From the NCBI GenBank assembly GCA_937926065.1, contig CALANM010000189.1:1-6437 (forward strand): a DNA stretch of 6,437 nucleotides, written 5' to 3'. This DNA is from an uncultured Microbacterium sp. GTDB taxonomy: Bacteria > Actinomycetota > Actinomycetes > Actinomycetales > Microbacteriaceae. The position numbers and the translations under genes were made by a program. Of this stretch, positions 1 to 5,051 are shown piece after piece. The stretch's first letter is position 1. Each line of letters opens with the position of its first letter. Under the pieces are notes generated by a model. It was given only the letters and a program-made list of their open reading frames with translations, was not told the DNA's origin and did not search any database.

Positions 1-57
1 GCCGGCCGCCATGATGGGCGCCGGCGTCGTCGATTCGCCTGTGGTGGCGGCAGTCAC
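1..57 (-). CDS. 5' end of an unidentified gene overlapping the LAxTG gene (partial)
   Basis: Nineteen open codons run to the window edge from a GTG start that overlaps the stop of the upstream wall-protein gene in the sequence GTGA. The translation begins MTAATTGESTTPAPIMAAG, a polar Ala/Thr/Pro-rich N-terminus with no hydrophobic stretch yet. Stop-start overlap of this kind is typical of translationally coupled operon neighbours; no strong Shine-Dalgarno sequence is visible, which fits coupling. Loci with SipW-type exported proteins usually include a dedicated type I signal peptidase, and such proteins often have a short polar N-terminus ahead of their membrane segment. That identity is an inference from context only. 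An ATG at 12-10 in the same frame is an alternative start. Confidence 0.5.
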   Translation of the reverse strand, partial: MTAATTGESTTPAPIMAAG

Positions 58-815
58 GACTGCCGCCGGCGGCGTCGGGCGACCAGCCACAGCCACTGTC
101 CGGTGAGGAGGAGCGCTCCGGCCGCGAACAGAGGCCACGGGAGAAGAGAGCTTCCGGTGGAGGCGAGCGATCCCGATCCCTGGGATGCCTCGCCCGCGAT
201 GGTGCCATCAGGCGCTCCGGCTCCGGGCGTCGTTCCTGCGCCCTGGTCGGGGTTCGCTCCGCCGCCGAGGCCCGTTTCACCGTCAGGGTCCGTTCCGGTG
301 TTGCCGCCGTCGGGGTCAGGATCAGGGTCGGGGTTCCCGGTGGAGCCATCCTCGCCGCGGAGCGTCACGGTTGCCTGCAGATCGGAGTAGAGCGCGGCCC
401 GCGGGTTCACGCCCCCGGTGGGCAGAGAGAGCTCCATGTCGAGTCGGACGACCTGTCCGGGCGCAACCTGCACCACCTCGGACTGAGGCCCGTCTTTCCA
501 ACCCCCGCCGTCGACGCGCAGTCGTGTGTGAAGCAGGTCGTTGGCGGCGCCTTCCAGGGCGAGCGTGCCGAAGCCTTCGGCTGTCTCGCCGGAGTCGTTG
601 CGGAACATCACCGTATAGGTCATCGAGTCGCCGGGCACCCAGACGTGGGCGGGTTCGAATACGGGGGTGGTGATGTCCTGCACCCACACTTCCCCGTCGA
701 CGGACAGGTTCAGCCTCGGCCCTTCGGCCGTCGCGTTCGAGGCATGGGCGGGCGCCGGGACGGCGAGCAGCGCTACGGCGACAGCGGCCACCCCCATTCG
801 GCGAATGCGGTTCAT
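54..815 (-). CDS. Secreted wall protein with C-terminal LAxTG sortase signal
   Basis: This 253-residue protein is exported and probably linked covalently to the cell wall. Residues 1-25 form a Sec signal (basic MNRIRR, hydrophobic core, AHA before Ser26). Residues 27-159 are beta-rich and Ig-like in character (VPGDSMTYTVMFRNDSG), similar to the folds of fibre-type surface proteins. Residues 160-216 are a Pro/Asp/Gly/Thr spacer including four Pro-Asp pairs. The sorting signal is LASTG at 217-221, a membrane segment at about 225-246 and RRRRR at 247-251. LAxTG is the motif used by class E sortases of Actinobacteria, so that enzyme is the inferred partner; none lies in the window. The ATG is preceded by GAGAGG ten bases upstream. 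The start codon overlaps the stop of a short upstream ORF, and the stop overlaps the next gene. The exact family of the N-terminal domain is not recognised. Confidence 0.88.
   Translation of the reverse strand: MNRIRRMGVAAVAVALLAVPAPAHASNATAEGPRLNLSVDGEVWVQDITTPVFEPAHVWVPGDSMTYTVMFRNDSGETAEGFGTLALEGAANDLLHTRLRVDGGGWKDGPQSEVVQVAPGQVVRLDMELSLPTGGVNPRAALYSDLQATVTLRGEDGSTGNPDPDPDPDGGNTGTDPDGETGLGGGANPDQGAGTTPGAGAPDGTIAGEASQGSGSLASTGSSLLPWPLFAAGALLLTGQWLWLVARRRRRQS
309..332 (-). repeat. Pro-Asp codon repeat in the wall-spanning linker
   Basis: Four consecutive CCN-GAY codon pairs encode PDPDPDPD. The units are near-identical hexamers, so the tract could change length by slippage and thereby alter the spacer between the folded domain and the LAxTG anchor. 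Confidence 0.6.
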
Positions 816-874
816 CGTGTTGTTTCCTCTCGGGTGGTCACGGATCGGGCGGCAAGCGGCGCGGATTCAGGCAT
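812..874 (-). CDS. Possible 20-codon leader ORF coupled to the LAxTG gene
   Basis: An ATG at 874 preceded by GGGGAG nine bases upstream opens a 20-residue frame (MPESAPLAARSVTTREETTR). Its TGA overlaps the ATG of the LAxTG gene as ATGA. The ribosome binding site of the downstream gene (GAGAGG, 826-831) lies inside this ORF, so ribosomes finishing the short peptide could reinitiate on the wall-protein gene. The peptide has no hydrophobic segment and resembles no family known to me. The frame stays open upstream to a GTG at 1000, but that extension has poor coding character. It may be an incidental ORF; the case rests on the spacing and the overlap. Confidence 0.3.
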   Translation of the reverse strand: MPESAPLAARSVTTREETTR

Positions 875-1092
875 GATGGTTTGCTCCCCGGACAGCCCCT
901 GGCAATACTCGTGGTGCCGGTCCCCTCGTCCCACCGGTCGACGAGACCAGTGACGAGGCGTCTGCCCCGATTGGATAGGAGCCGATGCGGGGGATCTCAC
1001 GACGCACGGTCACCGTCCACGTCCTCCCCAGGTCGCTCGCGCAGATCGGCGCATCTTCGTTCGTGCCGCCAACACGTCGTCCTCTTTATATG

Positions 1093-1135
1093 GGTGCCGG
1101 CGTGCGGCTCTATGACGAGCCGCCGCGCCGGCACC
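1093..1135 (-). terminator. Strong hairpin terminator after the SipW-type exported protein
   Basis: A perfect 10-bp stem (1093-1102 with 1126-1135) continues, after a small 1x2 internal loop, into a perfect 7-bp stem (1104-1110 with 1117-1123) with a six-base loop. It begins 16 bases beyond the stop codon at 1151. No T-run follows, which is common for terminators in high-GC actinobacteria. It would separate this gene from the downstream LAxTG gene. Confidence 0.7.
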
Positions 1136-1150
1136 GTTGCCAGCCCTAGG

Positions 1151-1714
1151 TCAGAGCTGCTGCAGTCGAAGAACGAGCCCGTCGATGTCGACGGCTGCGG
1201 GCAGGTTCATGCCACCGGTCATCGCCTCATCGAACGCGACCGTCACTGTGACCTCGTGGGAGAACTGGTTGCCGGCGTCGGTTCCGACGATTTCGATGGG
1301 AGCGCCGCCCGCACCCGTGGCCGTGATCGTCACATCGCCGGACTCCAAGGCCGGGTCGAGCTGGACGTCACCGAGATCCACGTCGAGCGACGCAGTGATG
1401 TCGGTTCCGGTCACGGTGCCCGTGGCGGTGACCGTGTAGGAGATCACGTCGCCGGGCGAAGCCTTGAACGTGGAGAGGTCGATCGGGGCCGGCGCTCCGC
1501 TCTGCGGGTTGTCGAGCTGCCACTGCACAGGCGCGGTGATCGGGTCGAGCTTCAGCACACCCGTCTGGATCTGACCCGCGGCACCGGCGTTCTGCGTGTC
1601 GGACCAGAGCGCGAATGCACCGAAGCCTCCGAGCAGGATCGCCGTCGCCGCACCTGCGGCCACGGCACCCTTGAGTGCCGAGCCCCCGCGCGTGGTCTTG
1701 GTCGTCGTCGTCAT
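1151..1714 (-). CDS. SipW-dependent exported protein (TasA/camelysin-like, alternate signal peptide)
   Basis: This 187-residue secreted protein carries the 'alternate-type' signal peptide recognised by SipW-like signal peptidases: Lys/Arg-containing N-terminus, hydrophobic core at about 16-36, ALWSD at 35-39, and a G-x-I-x-T-G-x-L-x-L motif at 47-56. This matches the actinobacterial family described as alternate signal-mediated exported proteins (RER_14450 type). The rest is Thr/Val/Asp-rich beta sequence (ISYTVTATGTVTGTDITASL) with no Cys, as expected for a small extracellular fibre or matrix subunit of the TasA type. That structural role is inferred. The start at 1714 is chosen because GGAAGG lies six bases upstream and the signal peptide begins there; the frame is open 39 codons further upstream but without a binding site or signal features. 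A terminator follows the stop. The leader region upstream is long (see 1715-2306). Confidence 0.88.
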   Translation of the reverse strand: MTTTTKTTRGGSALKGAVAAGAATAILLGGFGAFALWSDTQNAGAAGQIQTGVLKLDPITAPVQWQLDNPQSGAPAPIDLSTFKASPGDVISYTVTATGTVTGTDITASLDVDLGDVQLDPALESGDVTITATGAGGAPIEIVGTDAGNQFSHEVTVTVAFDEAMTGGMNLPAAVDIDGLVLRLQQL

Positions 1715-1817
1715 GTCTTTCCTTCCCCGCCGCGCACACACGCCGGCAGTGGTCTTGTATCGGGATTGGCCCGCCGCAACGACGAGCACATCAAGCTTGG
1801 AAGCTCCGTTGCCTGGC

Positions 1818-1896
1818 TGAGTGGCACTCACAGGCCCCCGAGGCCGCCAAGTGCGGGGACCCCGCAGCGGTGTGAAGACTCAGCCGAGGAGTGAGT
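1818..1896. promoter_or_regulatory. Palindrome cluster upstream of the SipW-type gene
   Basis: Three symmetrical elements lie close together: TGAGTGGCACTCA (1818-1830, arms of 6 with one central base), TGCGGGGACCCCGCA (1852-1866, arms of 7 with one central base) and ACTCA-N9-TGAGT (1878-1896). The first and third share the half-site TGAGT/ACTCA. They look like protein-binding sites or structured leader elements; the regulator is unknown. Confidence 0.4.
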
Positions 1897-2133
1897 AACG
1901 CCGGAGGCGGGCATGTGCCGCCCGAACCGACACCCGCGGCCGCTCGCGCACACCTCACGTCATACCACTGAGCCGCCTAACACAGTGCCCGTTCGTCCAC
2001 CCCATCGATCGACCCAGATCAGCGAAGACCGGGAACGCGAGCCGGGCGCGGGGAACGAGATGGTCAGAATCTTGCCATCGAGCCGAATGCAGCGTGGACC
2101 ACCGCCCCGGTGGCTGGAGGCTGCTCACGGCGC

Positions 2134-2139
2134 ACCCTA
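2134..2139 (-). promoter_or_regulatory. Possible -10 element for the SipW-type gene
   Basis: TAGGGT on the minus strand fits the loose actinobacterial -10 pattern TAnnnT. No good -35 hexamer is seen at 16-19 bases. A CRP-like site lies about 60 bases upstream of the start point it would give, so activator dependence is possible. The leader would be roughly 410 bases long. Confidence 0.25.
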
Positions 2140-2183
2140 GGACCACGAATGCACAACACTCTCGTATCGGGTTGCAGGAGACG

Positions 2184-2197
2184 GTGATTGCGATCAC
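2184..2197. promoter_or_regulatory. CRP/GlxR-like binding site
   Basis: GTGATTGCGATCAC is a perfect inverted repeat (GTGAT, four-base spacer, ATCAC) and matches the GTGA-N6-TCAC core bound by CRP-family regulators, including actinobacterial CRP/GlxR. The outer T and A of the full consensus are missing. No second copy was noticed at the other genes. Confidence 0.4.
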
Positions 2198-2222
2198 TGC
2201 CAGCGGGTGAGGACGCGCGTCG

Positions 2223-2267
2223 CATGGGGAGGCCGCCAGCCGGCGGCAGGCCCGCGGCCCCTCCATG
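2223..2267. other. Large imperfect hairpin with an alternative inner fold
   Basis: Bases 2223-2236 pair with 2254-2267 over 14 positions (CATGGGG, one mismatch, GGCCGC, with one G-T pair). A different 6-bp hairpin, GCCGCC/GGCGGC (2232-2237 with 2242-2247, loop AGCC), uses part of the same left arm, so the two folds exclude each other. It could be a second terminator behind the BspA-like gene or a leader structure. There is no T-run. Confidence 0.35.
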
Positions 2268-2306
2268 GTGCCCGCACGCGTCGAGTGCGGAGCGCACGTT
2301 AGTCCC

Positions 2307-2335
2307 CTCACGCCACCGCGTGGAGACGGCGTGAG
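2307..2335 (-). terminator. Hairpin terminator after the BspA-like gene
   Basis: A perfect 8-bp stem (CTCACGCC at 2307-2314 with GGCGTGAG at 2328-2335) and a 13-base loop begin ten bases past the TAG at 2346-2348. No T-run follows on the minus strand, as is usual at this GC content. Confidence 0.6.
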
Positions 2336-2345
2336 CATCGGCTAT

Positions 2346-4049
2346 CTACGATGCGGGCTGCTGCTCACTCCGTCCGAGCGGCGCATCGAGTTCGTCAGCA
2401 TCGTGGGCGCGCGGTATGAGCGGATCAGGAGGCCCCTGACCTACCGCGTCCGCATCCGCCGCCCGGGCCGTGAGCACGTCGACGTCGGCATCGGCGGAAT
2501 GGCCGCCCGGCGTACCCCAGACCGGCGGGATCAGCTCGGGGTGGGCATCGGTCCGGAAGCGGGCGGGCTCGGCAGGGATGTTCACCACGTTCCAGGAACG
2601 CAGGTCGCCCTTGAACGCGAGAGCAGTGTCGAACATGGAGTCCATATTCGTGACACGCGAGGTGTCCCAGCCGGAAAGATCAGAGTTGAACGACCGGGTA
2701 TTGCGGAACATCGCGCGCATGTTGACAGCCGTGGACGTATCCCATCGGGACAGATCTCCGGAGAATCGCAGCGCTCCATCGAATGCGGACTCCATGTTGG
2801 TCACAGCCGAGGTGTCCCACTCCGCCACGTCGCCCTCGAAGGAGAACGCGTCGCGGAACATGAAGCTCATCCCGGTCAGACTCGAGACATCCCATCCGGA
2901 GAGATCGGCGCTGAAGCTCGCCGCCCCGTCGAACATGTGGGACATGCTTCGCACCGAGCTGACGTCCCACTCGGAGAGCCCGCGGCCCCCGAACAGCACT
3001 GCGCCTCGGAACATGGAAGACATATCCACGACGAGTGAGGTGTCCCAGCCGCTCAGATCGCGGTCGAAGCCCACCGCCCTCTCGAACATGCCCTGCATGC
3101 TCGTGACATTGCTGGTGTCCCAGTCATCCAGCACAGGGTTCGCCGTCATGCTCTCGAACGCACCGCGCATGCTGACGACGGTGCGGGGCGGGCTGGTGAC
3201 GTACTCCAGGCTGCCTGCACTCGCGAACGTCCGGTTCAGCGAAGTCGTTCCGGTCGCCTCATCCCACCGATCGACGGAGATCAGCGAGTCTGACCCACCG
3301 AACTGGATCAAGGGAACCACGCCGCGGAACGTCACGGCGTACTCGCCCCTCACGGCATAGTCGCGGGTGTACGTGCCTGGCCCGACCGCCTCGGGCGCAC
3401 TGCCGTCGCCCCAGTCGACCGTGCCGGAGGCGCCCGCCCCGAAGACCAGCGTGACCGGGTCGGCGCTGCGAGCGGTGTCCCAGGTGGTGACGAGCCGGCT
3501 GCCGCACTCTTCGAACGACAGCACAAGGTCGAGTCTCACCGTGGACGACCACGGTCCGCCAGCACGATCAGTGAGCGTGAAGTCTTCGATCACATGGGTC
3601 TTGCCGACACCCGTGCCCGTCACGTCGAGGTAGACAACGTGGTCCTGTCGGTCAGCGGACGCTACGAGCGCCTCACTGACCTCCGGCAGATTGACGTCGT
3701 CGATGACAACTGTCGCCGTCGTTGAGCTGACACGAGTGAGCTCGGGAGCCATAGTCGTCCCGCTTGCGAGCGCGCGTATAGGGACAGCCACGCGGGCGAC
3801 ATCTCCTACGCAGAGCGATCCCACGGACGGGTCGAACACCGCCCCCGCTACCTCGACCGTCGGGGTTCCCACGATGCGCAGGTCGACTTCGCCGGTGCCC
3901 GCCACGCCGCCCGCGGCGGCAGCGGAGTGGGCCCACTGAGCATGCGCACTGCCGACTGCCGCGAGCGCCGACGCGACGAGAGCAGCGACCAGGCCCGCGC
4001 CCGCAAGCATCCACACCGTGGAACCCTTTGGCCTCGCTCGTCCACCCAT
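2346..4049 (-). CDS. BspA-family leucine-rich-repeat surface protein with SipW-like export signal
   Basis: This 567-residue secreted protein has four parts. Residues 1-37 are a signal (MGGRARPKGS, hydrophobic 12-33); the QWAHS-x(n)-GxVAGTGEVDL stretch to about 57 follows the SipW-type pattern, although AHA at 35-37 could also serve ordinary signal peptidase. About 50-190 is a beta-rich domain with two Cys. About 195-255 is PKD-like (TVDWGDGS), the usual partner of BspA repeats. Residues 308-483 are seven BspA/DUF285 repeats with the core WDTSxVTNMxxMFxxAxxFxxDL, plus a degenerate eighth. Such repeats act in adhesion or cell-surface recognition. The tail (about 510-567) is Asp/Ala-rich, with no LPxTG/LAxTG or membrane segment, so release or non-covalent retention is inferred. 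The start at 4049 is fixed by GGAGAAGG five bases upstream; the frame stays open to 4484, but that extension is Arg/Cys/His-rich and not protein-like. Confidence 0.88.
   Translation of the reverse strand: MGGRARPKGSTVWMLAGAGLVAALVASALAAVGSAHAQWAHSAAAAGGVAGTGEVDLRIVGTPTVEVAGAVFDPSVGSLCVGDVARVAVPIRALASGTTMAPELTRVSSTTATVVIDDVNLPEVSEALVASADRQDHVVYLDVTGTGVGKTHVIEDFTLTDRAGGPWSSTVRLDLVLSFEECGSRLVTTWDTARSADPVTLVFGAGASGTVDWGDGSAPEAVGPGTYTRDYAVRGEYAVTFRGVVPLIQFGGSDSLISVDRWDEATGTTSLNRTFASAGSLEYVTSPPRTVVSMRGAFESMTANPVLDDWDTSNVTSMQGMFERAVGFDRDLSGWDTSLVVDMSSMFRGAVLFGGRGLSEWDVSSVRSMSHMFDGAASFSADLSGWDVSSLTGMSFMFRDAFSFEGDVAEWDTSAVTNMESAFDGALRFSGDLSRWDTSTAVNMRAMFRNTRSFNSDLSGWDTSRVTNMDSMFDTALAFKGDLRSWNVVNIPAEPARFRTDAHPELIPPVWGTPGGHSADADVDVLTARAADADAVGQGPPDPLIPRAHDADELDAPLGRSEQQPAS
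2601..3128 (-). repeat. Seven tandem BspA (DUF285) repeat units
   Basis: Seven units of 25 codons (the second has 26) encode W-D-(T/V)-S-x-x-x-x-M-x-x-(M/A)-F with a following F and D-L/V. Trp-Asp and Phe positions are conserved in all seven. One unit has AF for MF (MESAF), and the next segment (RSWNVVNIP) is a decayed unit that closes the array. Nucleotide identity between units is moderate (shared GTGTCCCA-type tracts on the plus strand), which suggests old duplication with divergence. Confidence 0.85.
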
Positions 4050-4148
4050 ATCCACCTTCTCCACAAAACTGCGCGGCCGCCCGCCCGCGTCGCCGCCACG
4101 CGTGTGGGAGCCGCAGTACACCCTGCACCGATGCATCACGACATAAGA

Positions 4149-4183
4149 GGCACTCATGCAGACGCATTGCTTATCTGAGTGCC
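4149..4183. promoter_or_regulatory. Inverted repeat GGCACTCA-N19-TGAGTGCC (operator candidate)
   Basis: A perfect 8-bp inverted repeat lies 100 bases upstream of the BspA-like gene. The same half-site GGCACTCA recurs at 1823-1830, upstream of the SipW-type gene, where it sits within a 13-base palindrome. A shared regulator of the two exported-protein genes is possible. Confidence 0.4.
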
Positions 4184-4218
4184 CGTCCGCAGTCATTGCA
4201 GAACAGGGCACGTCGTCA

Positions 4219-4264
4219 CCTTCACCCTCATGTGGAGCGCTACGGCCCCGGGGTAGGGTGAAGG
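4219..4264. promoter_or_regulatory. 10-bp inverted repeat overlapping a possible -10 element
   Basis: CCTTCACCCT (4219-4228) is exactly complementary to AGGGTGAAGG (4255-4264), 26 bases apart. The right arm overlaps TAGGGT (4254-4259), a plausible actinobacterial -10 for the plus-strand unit beginning with the 16-codon ORF, so a protein bound here could block or remodel the promoter. CCCCGGGG lies between the arms. Confidence 0.45.
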
Positions 4265-4293
4265 CCCGTGCAGGATCAAAGGAGGTGGCACCC

Positions 4294-4344
4294 ATGAACG
4301 AATCGACGTCGGTGCTCCTCTGGGGAGGCACGGGCGGGCGATAG
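4294..4344 (+). CDS. Possible 16-codon leader peptide ORF
   Basis: ATG at 4294 is preceded by AAAGGAGGT, a near-perfect complement of the 16S rRNA 3' end, with good spacing. This is the best ribosome binding site in the window. The product would be MNESTSVLLWGGTGGR. The stop (4342-4344) touches the first base of a long hairpin that encloses the hydrolase ribosome binding site 40 bases further on, the layout expected of a leader peptide controlling a downstream gene by ribosome position. It resembles no known peptide. It could also be the surviving start of a lost gene. The strength of the binding site is the main evidence that it is translated. Confidence 0.45.
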   Translation: MNESTSVLLWGGTGGR

Positions 4345-4391
4345 GTCGTCCGGGAGCGCCGCGCACCGCAGCGCTTCCGAAAGGCACGACC
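4344..4391 (+). promoter_or_regulatory. Hairpin enclosing the hydrolase ribosome binding site
   Basis: GGTCGT (4344-4349) pairs with ACGACC (4386-4391), and CGGGAGCGC (4351-4359) pairs with GCGCTTCCG (4371-4379, one G-T pair) around an 11-base loop. The internal loop on the right side is AAAGGC, so the ribosome binding site GAAAGG of the ATG at 4392 lies inside the structure, which ends at the base before that ATG. A ribosome stopped at the end of the 16-codon ORF would cover or open the left arm. Confidence 0.5.
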
Positions 4392-4999
4392 ATGCACTTC
4401 ACATCTCAGACCACTCTGGACGCCGGCGTGCGGCCACCATCGAGCTGCCCGGCGCGGGCGACCGGGCACCGCTTCCCGGTGCACAGCAGGCTCGCGCAGA
4501 CCTCATGCGTGCGATCGCCGCCGGACAGAAGCCGGCACCGGACGTCATCGACCGGCTGATCCTCCCCCTCGTGGAGCGTGCGGTGCCCGAGTGGCAGCTC
4601 ACGCTTGACGAGGTGCTCGCCCTTCCCGAGATCGGTGACAAGGTCGGCTTCTCGGGAGGGGTGATCTCGATCGCCACACGTCTGGCGGCCGTCGACACCC
4701 GCATCGCGGCAGCCGGCCTGTTCGCCGGGAGCTATGTGCCCTCAGCGATCATGGAGGACGCACGCCGGGTCACGATCCCGCTGCACGTCCTCCTGCAATG
4801 GGACGACGAAGGAAACGACCGCGCGATGGCCCTCGAGCTCTTCGACGCCTTCGCATCGACGGAGAAGACCCTCTACGCCAACATGGGCGGTCATACCGGC
4901 GTGCCGCAGTTCGCCGGCGAAGCGGCAGCGCGATTCTTCGTTCGCCATCTCGGTCAGGCGGCCCCCATAGTCCCTGCGCCTGAACGACGTTCCCACTGA
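4392..4999 (+). pseudogene. Alpha/beta-hydrolase gene, internally deleted and frameshifted
   Basis: The C-terminal part, open from before 4505 to 4999, reads as an alpha/beta-hydrolase: nucleophile elbow G-F-S-G-G (Ser codon 4652-4654), an acid in LLQWDDE (about 4790-4809) and the histidine in GGHTGVP (His codon 4892-4894). Just upstream in that frame is TIELPGAGDR, equivalent to the strand-and-loop segment (IDAPGHGDR-type) before the lid in this family. The true start appears to be ATG 4392, with GAAAGG seven bases upstream, giving MHFTSQTTLD, the usual opening of these proteins; but that frame reaches a stop at 4559. The two parts join near 4420 in different frames, with roughly 60-65 residues missing, including the oxyanion HGGG-type region. 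The internal ATG at 4505 has no good binding site. A functional hydrolase is therefore unlikely, though the triad itself is intact. The substrate is unknown. Confidence 0.7.
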
Positions 5000-5006
5000 G
5001 CGCGAC

Positions 5007-5012
5007 TAGGCT
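5007..5012 (+). promoter_or_regulatory. Possible -10 element for the DUF4352-like lipoprotein
   Basis: TAGGCT fits the actinobacterial -10 pattern and lies 40 bases before the ATG at 5052, just past the hydrolase stop. No convincing -35 is present. It would let the lipoprotein be expressed apart from the broken hydrolase gene. Confidence 0.3.
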
Positions 5013-5051
5013 GGAGGTTTCCCCAAACCGTTAATTGAGAAGGTGTTTGTC

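Larger units (their letters stand above)
1715..2306. other. Long spacer without a convincing gene; several palindromes
   Basis: Nearly 600 bases separate the BspA-like gene terminator from the SipW-type gene start. Open frames here (for example 1955-2338 minus and 1913-2140 plus) have Arg/Pro/His/Cys-rich translations, no ribosome binding site and no recognisable domain. The stretch holds a CRP-like site (2184-2197), a possible -10 element (2134-2139), a large imperfect hairpin (2223-2267), a 6-bp hairpin CCACCG/CGGTGG (2099-2113), and a cluster of short palindromes at 1818-1896. It most likely serves as the promoter and leader region of the gene starting at 1714. Confidence 0.5.
4063..4293. 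promoter_or_regulatory. Divergent intergenic control region
   Basis: This stretch separates the minus-strand BspA-like gene from the plus-strand 16-codon ORF and must carry promoters both ways. It contains GGCACTCA (4149-4156) facing TGAGTGCC (4176-4183) across 19 bases that include TTATC; an inner ATGC-AGAC-GCAT (4156-4167); and a second, longer inverted repeat at 4219-4264. The AT-richer core around 4141-4175 is the best place for promoter melting. No clear TTGACA-like -35 was found on either strand. Confidence 0.45.

Noticed and set aside
1085..1090. TATAAA on the minus strand as promoter of the LAxTG gene
   Set aside because: The -35 position would fall in the terminator hairpin, where no matching hexamer exists.
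1715..1831. 39-residue N-terminal extension of the SipW-type protein
   Set aside because: No ribosome binding site at the GTG 1831. It would bury the signal peptide, while GGAAGG sits six bases before the ATG at 1714.
2031..2060. Direct repeats GGGAACGCGA / GGGAACGAGA, 20 bases apart, resembling ECF sigma -35 boxes
   Set aside because: No CGTT-type -10 at the expected distance on either strand; only two units, low significance.
1955..2338. 127-codon minus-strand ORF in the long spacer
   Set aside because: Composition is unlike a protein (Arg, Cys, Pro, His rich), it has no ribosome binding site, and its start lies past the terminator of the preceding gene.
4050..4484. N-terminal extension of the BspA-like ORF (145 residues upstream of 4049)
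   Set aside because: The translation is Arg/Cys/His-rich and overlaps the plus-strand hydrolase start and the leader ORF. The signal peptide and a strong ribosome binding site place the start at 4049.
5043..5051. GTG start three codons upstream of the lipoprotein ATG
   Set aside because: It overlaps the ribosome binding site GAGAAGG; the ATG at 5052 has correct spacing.
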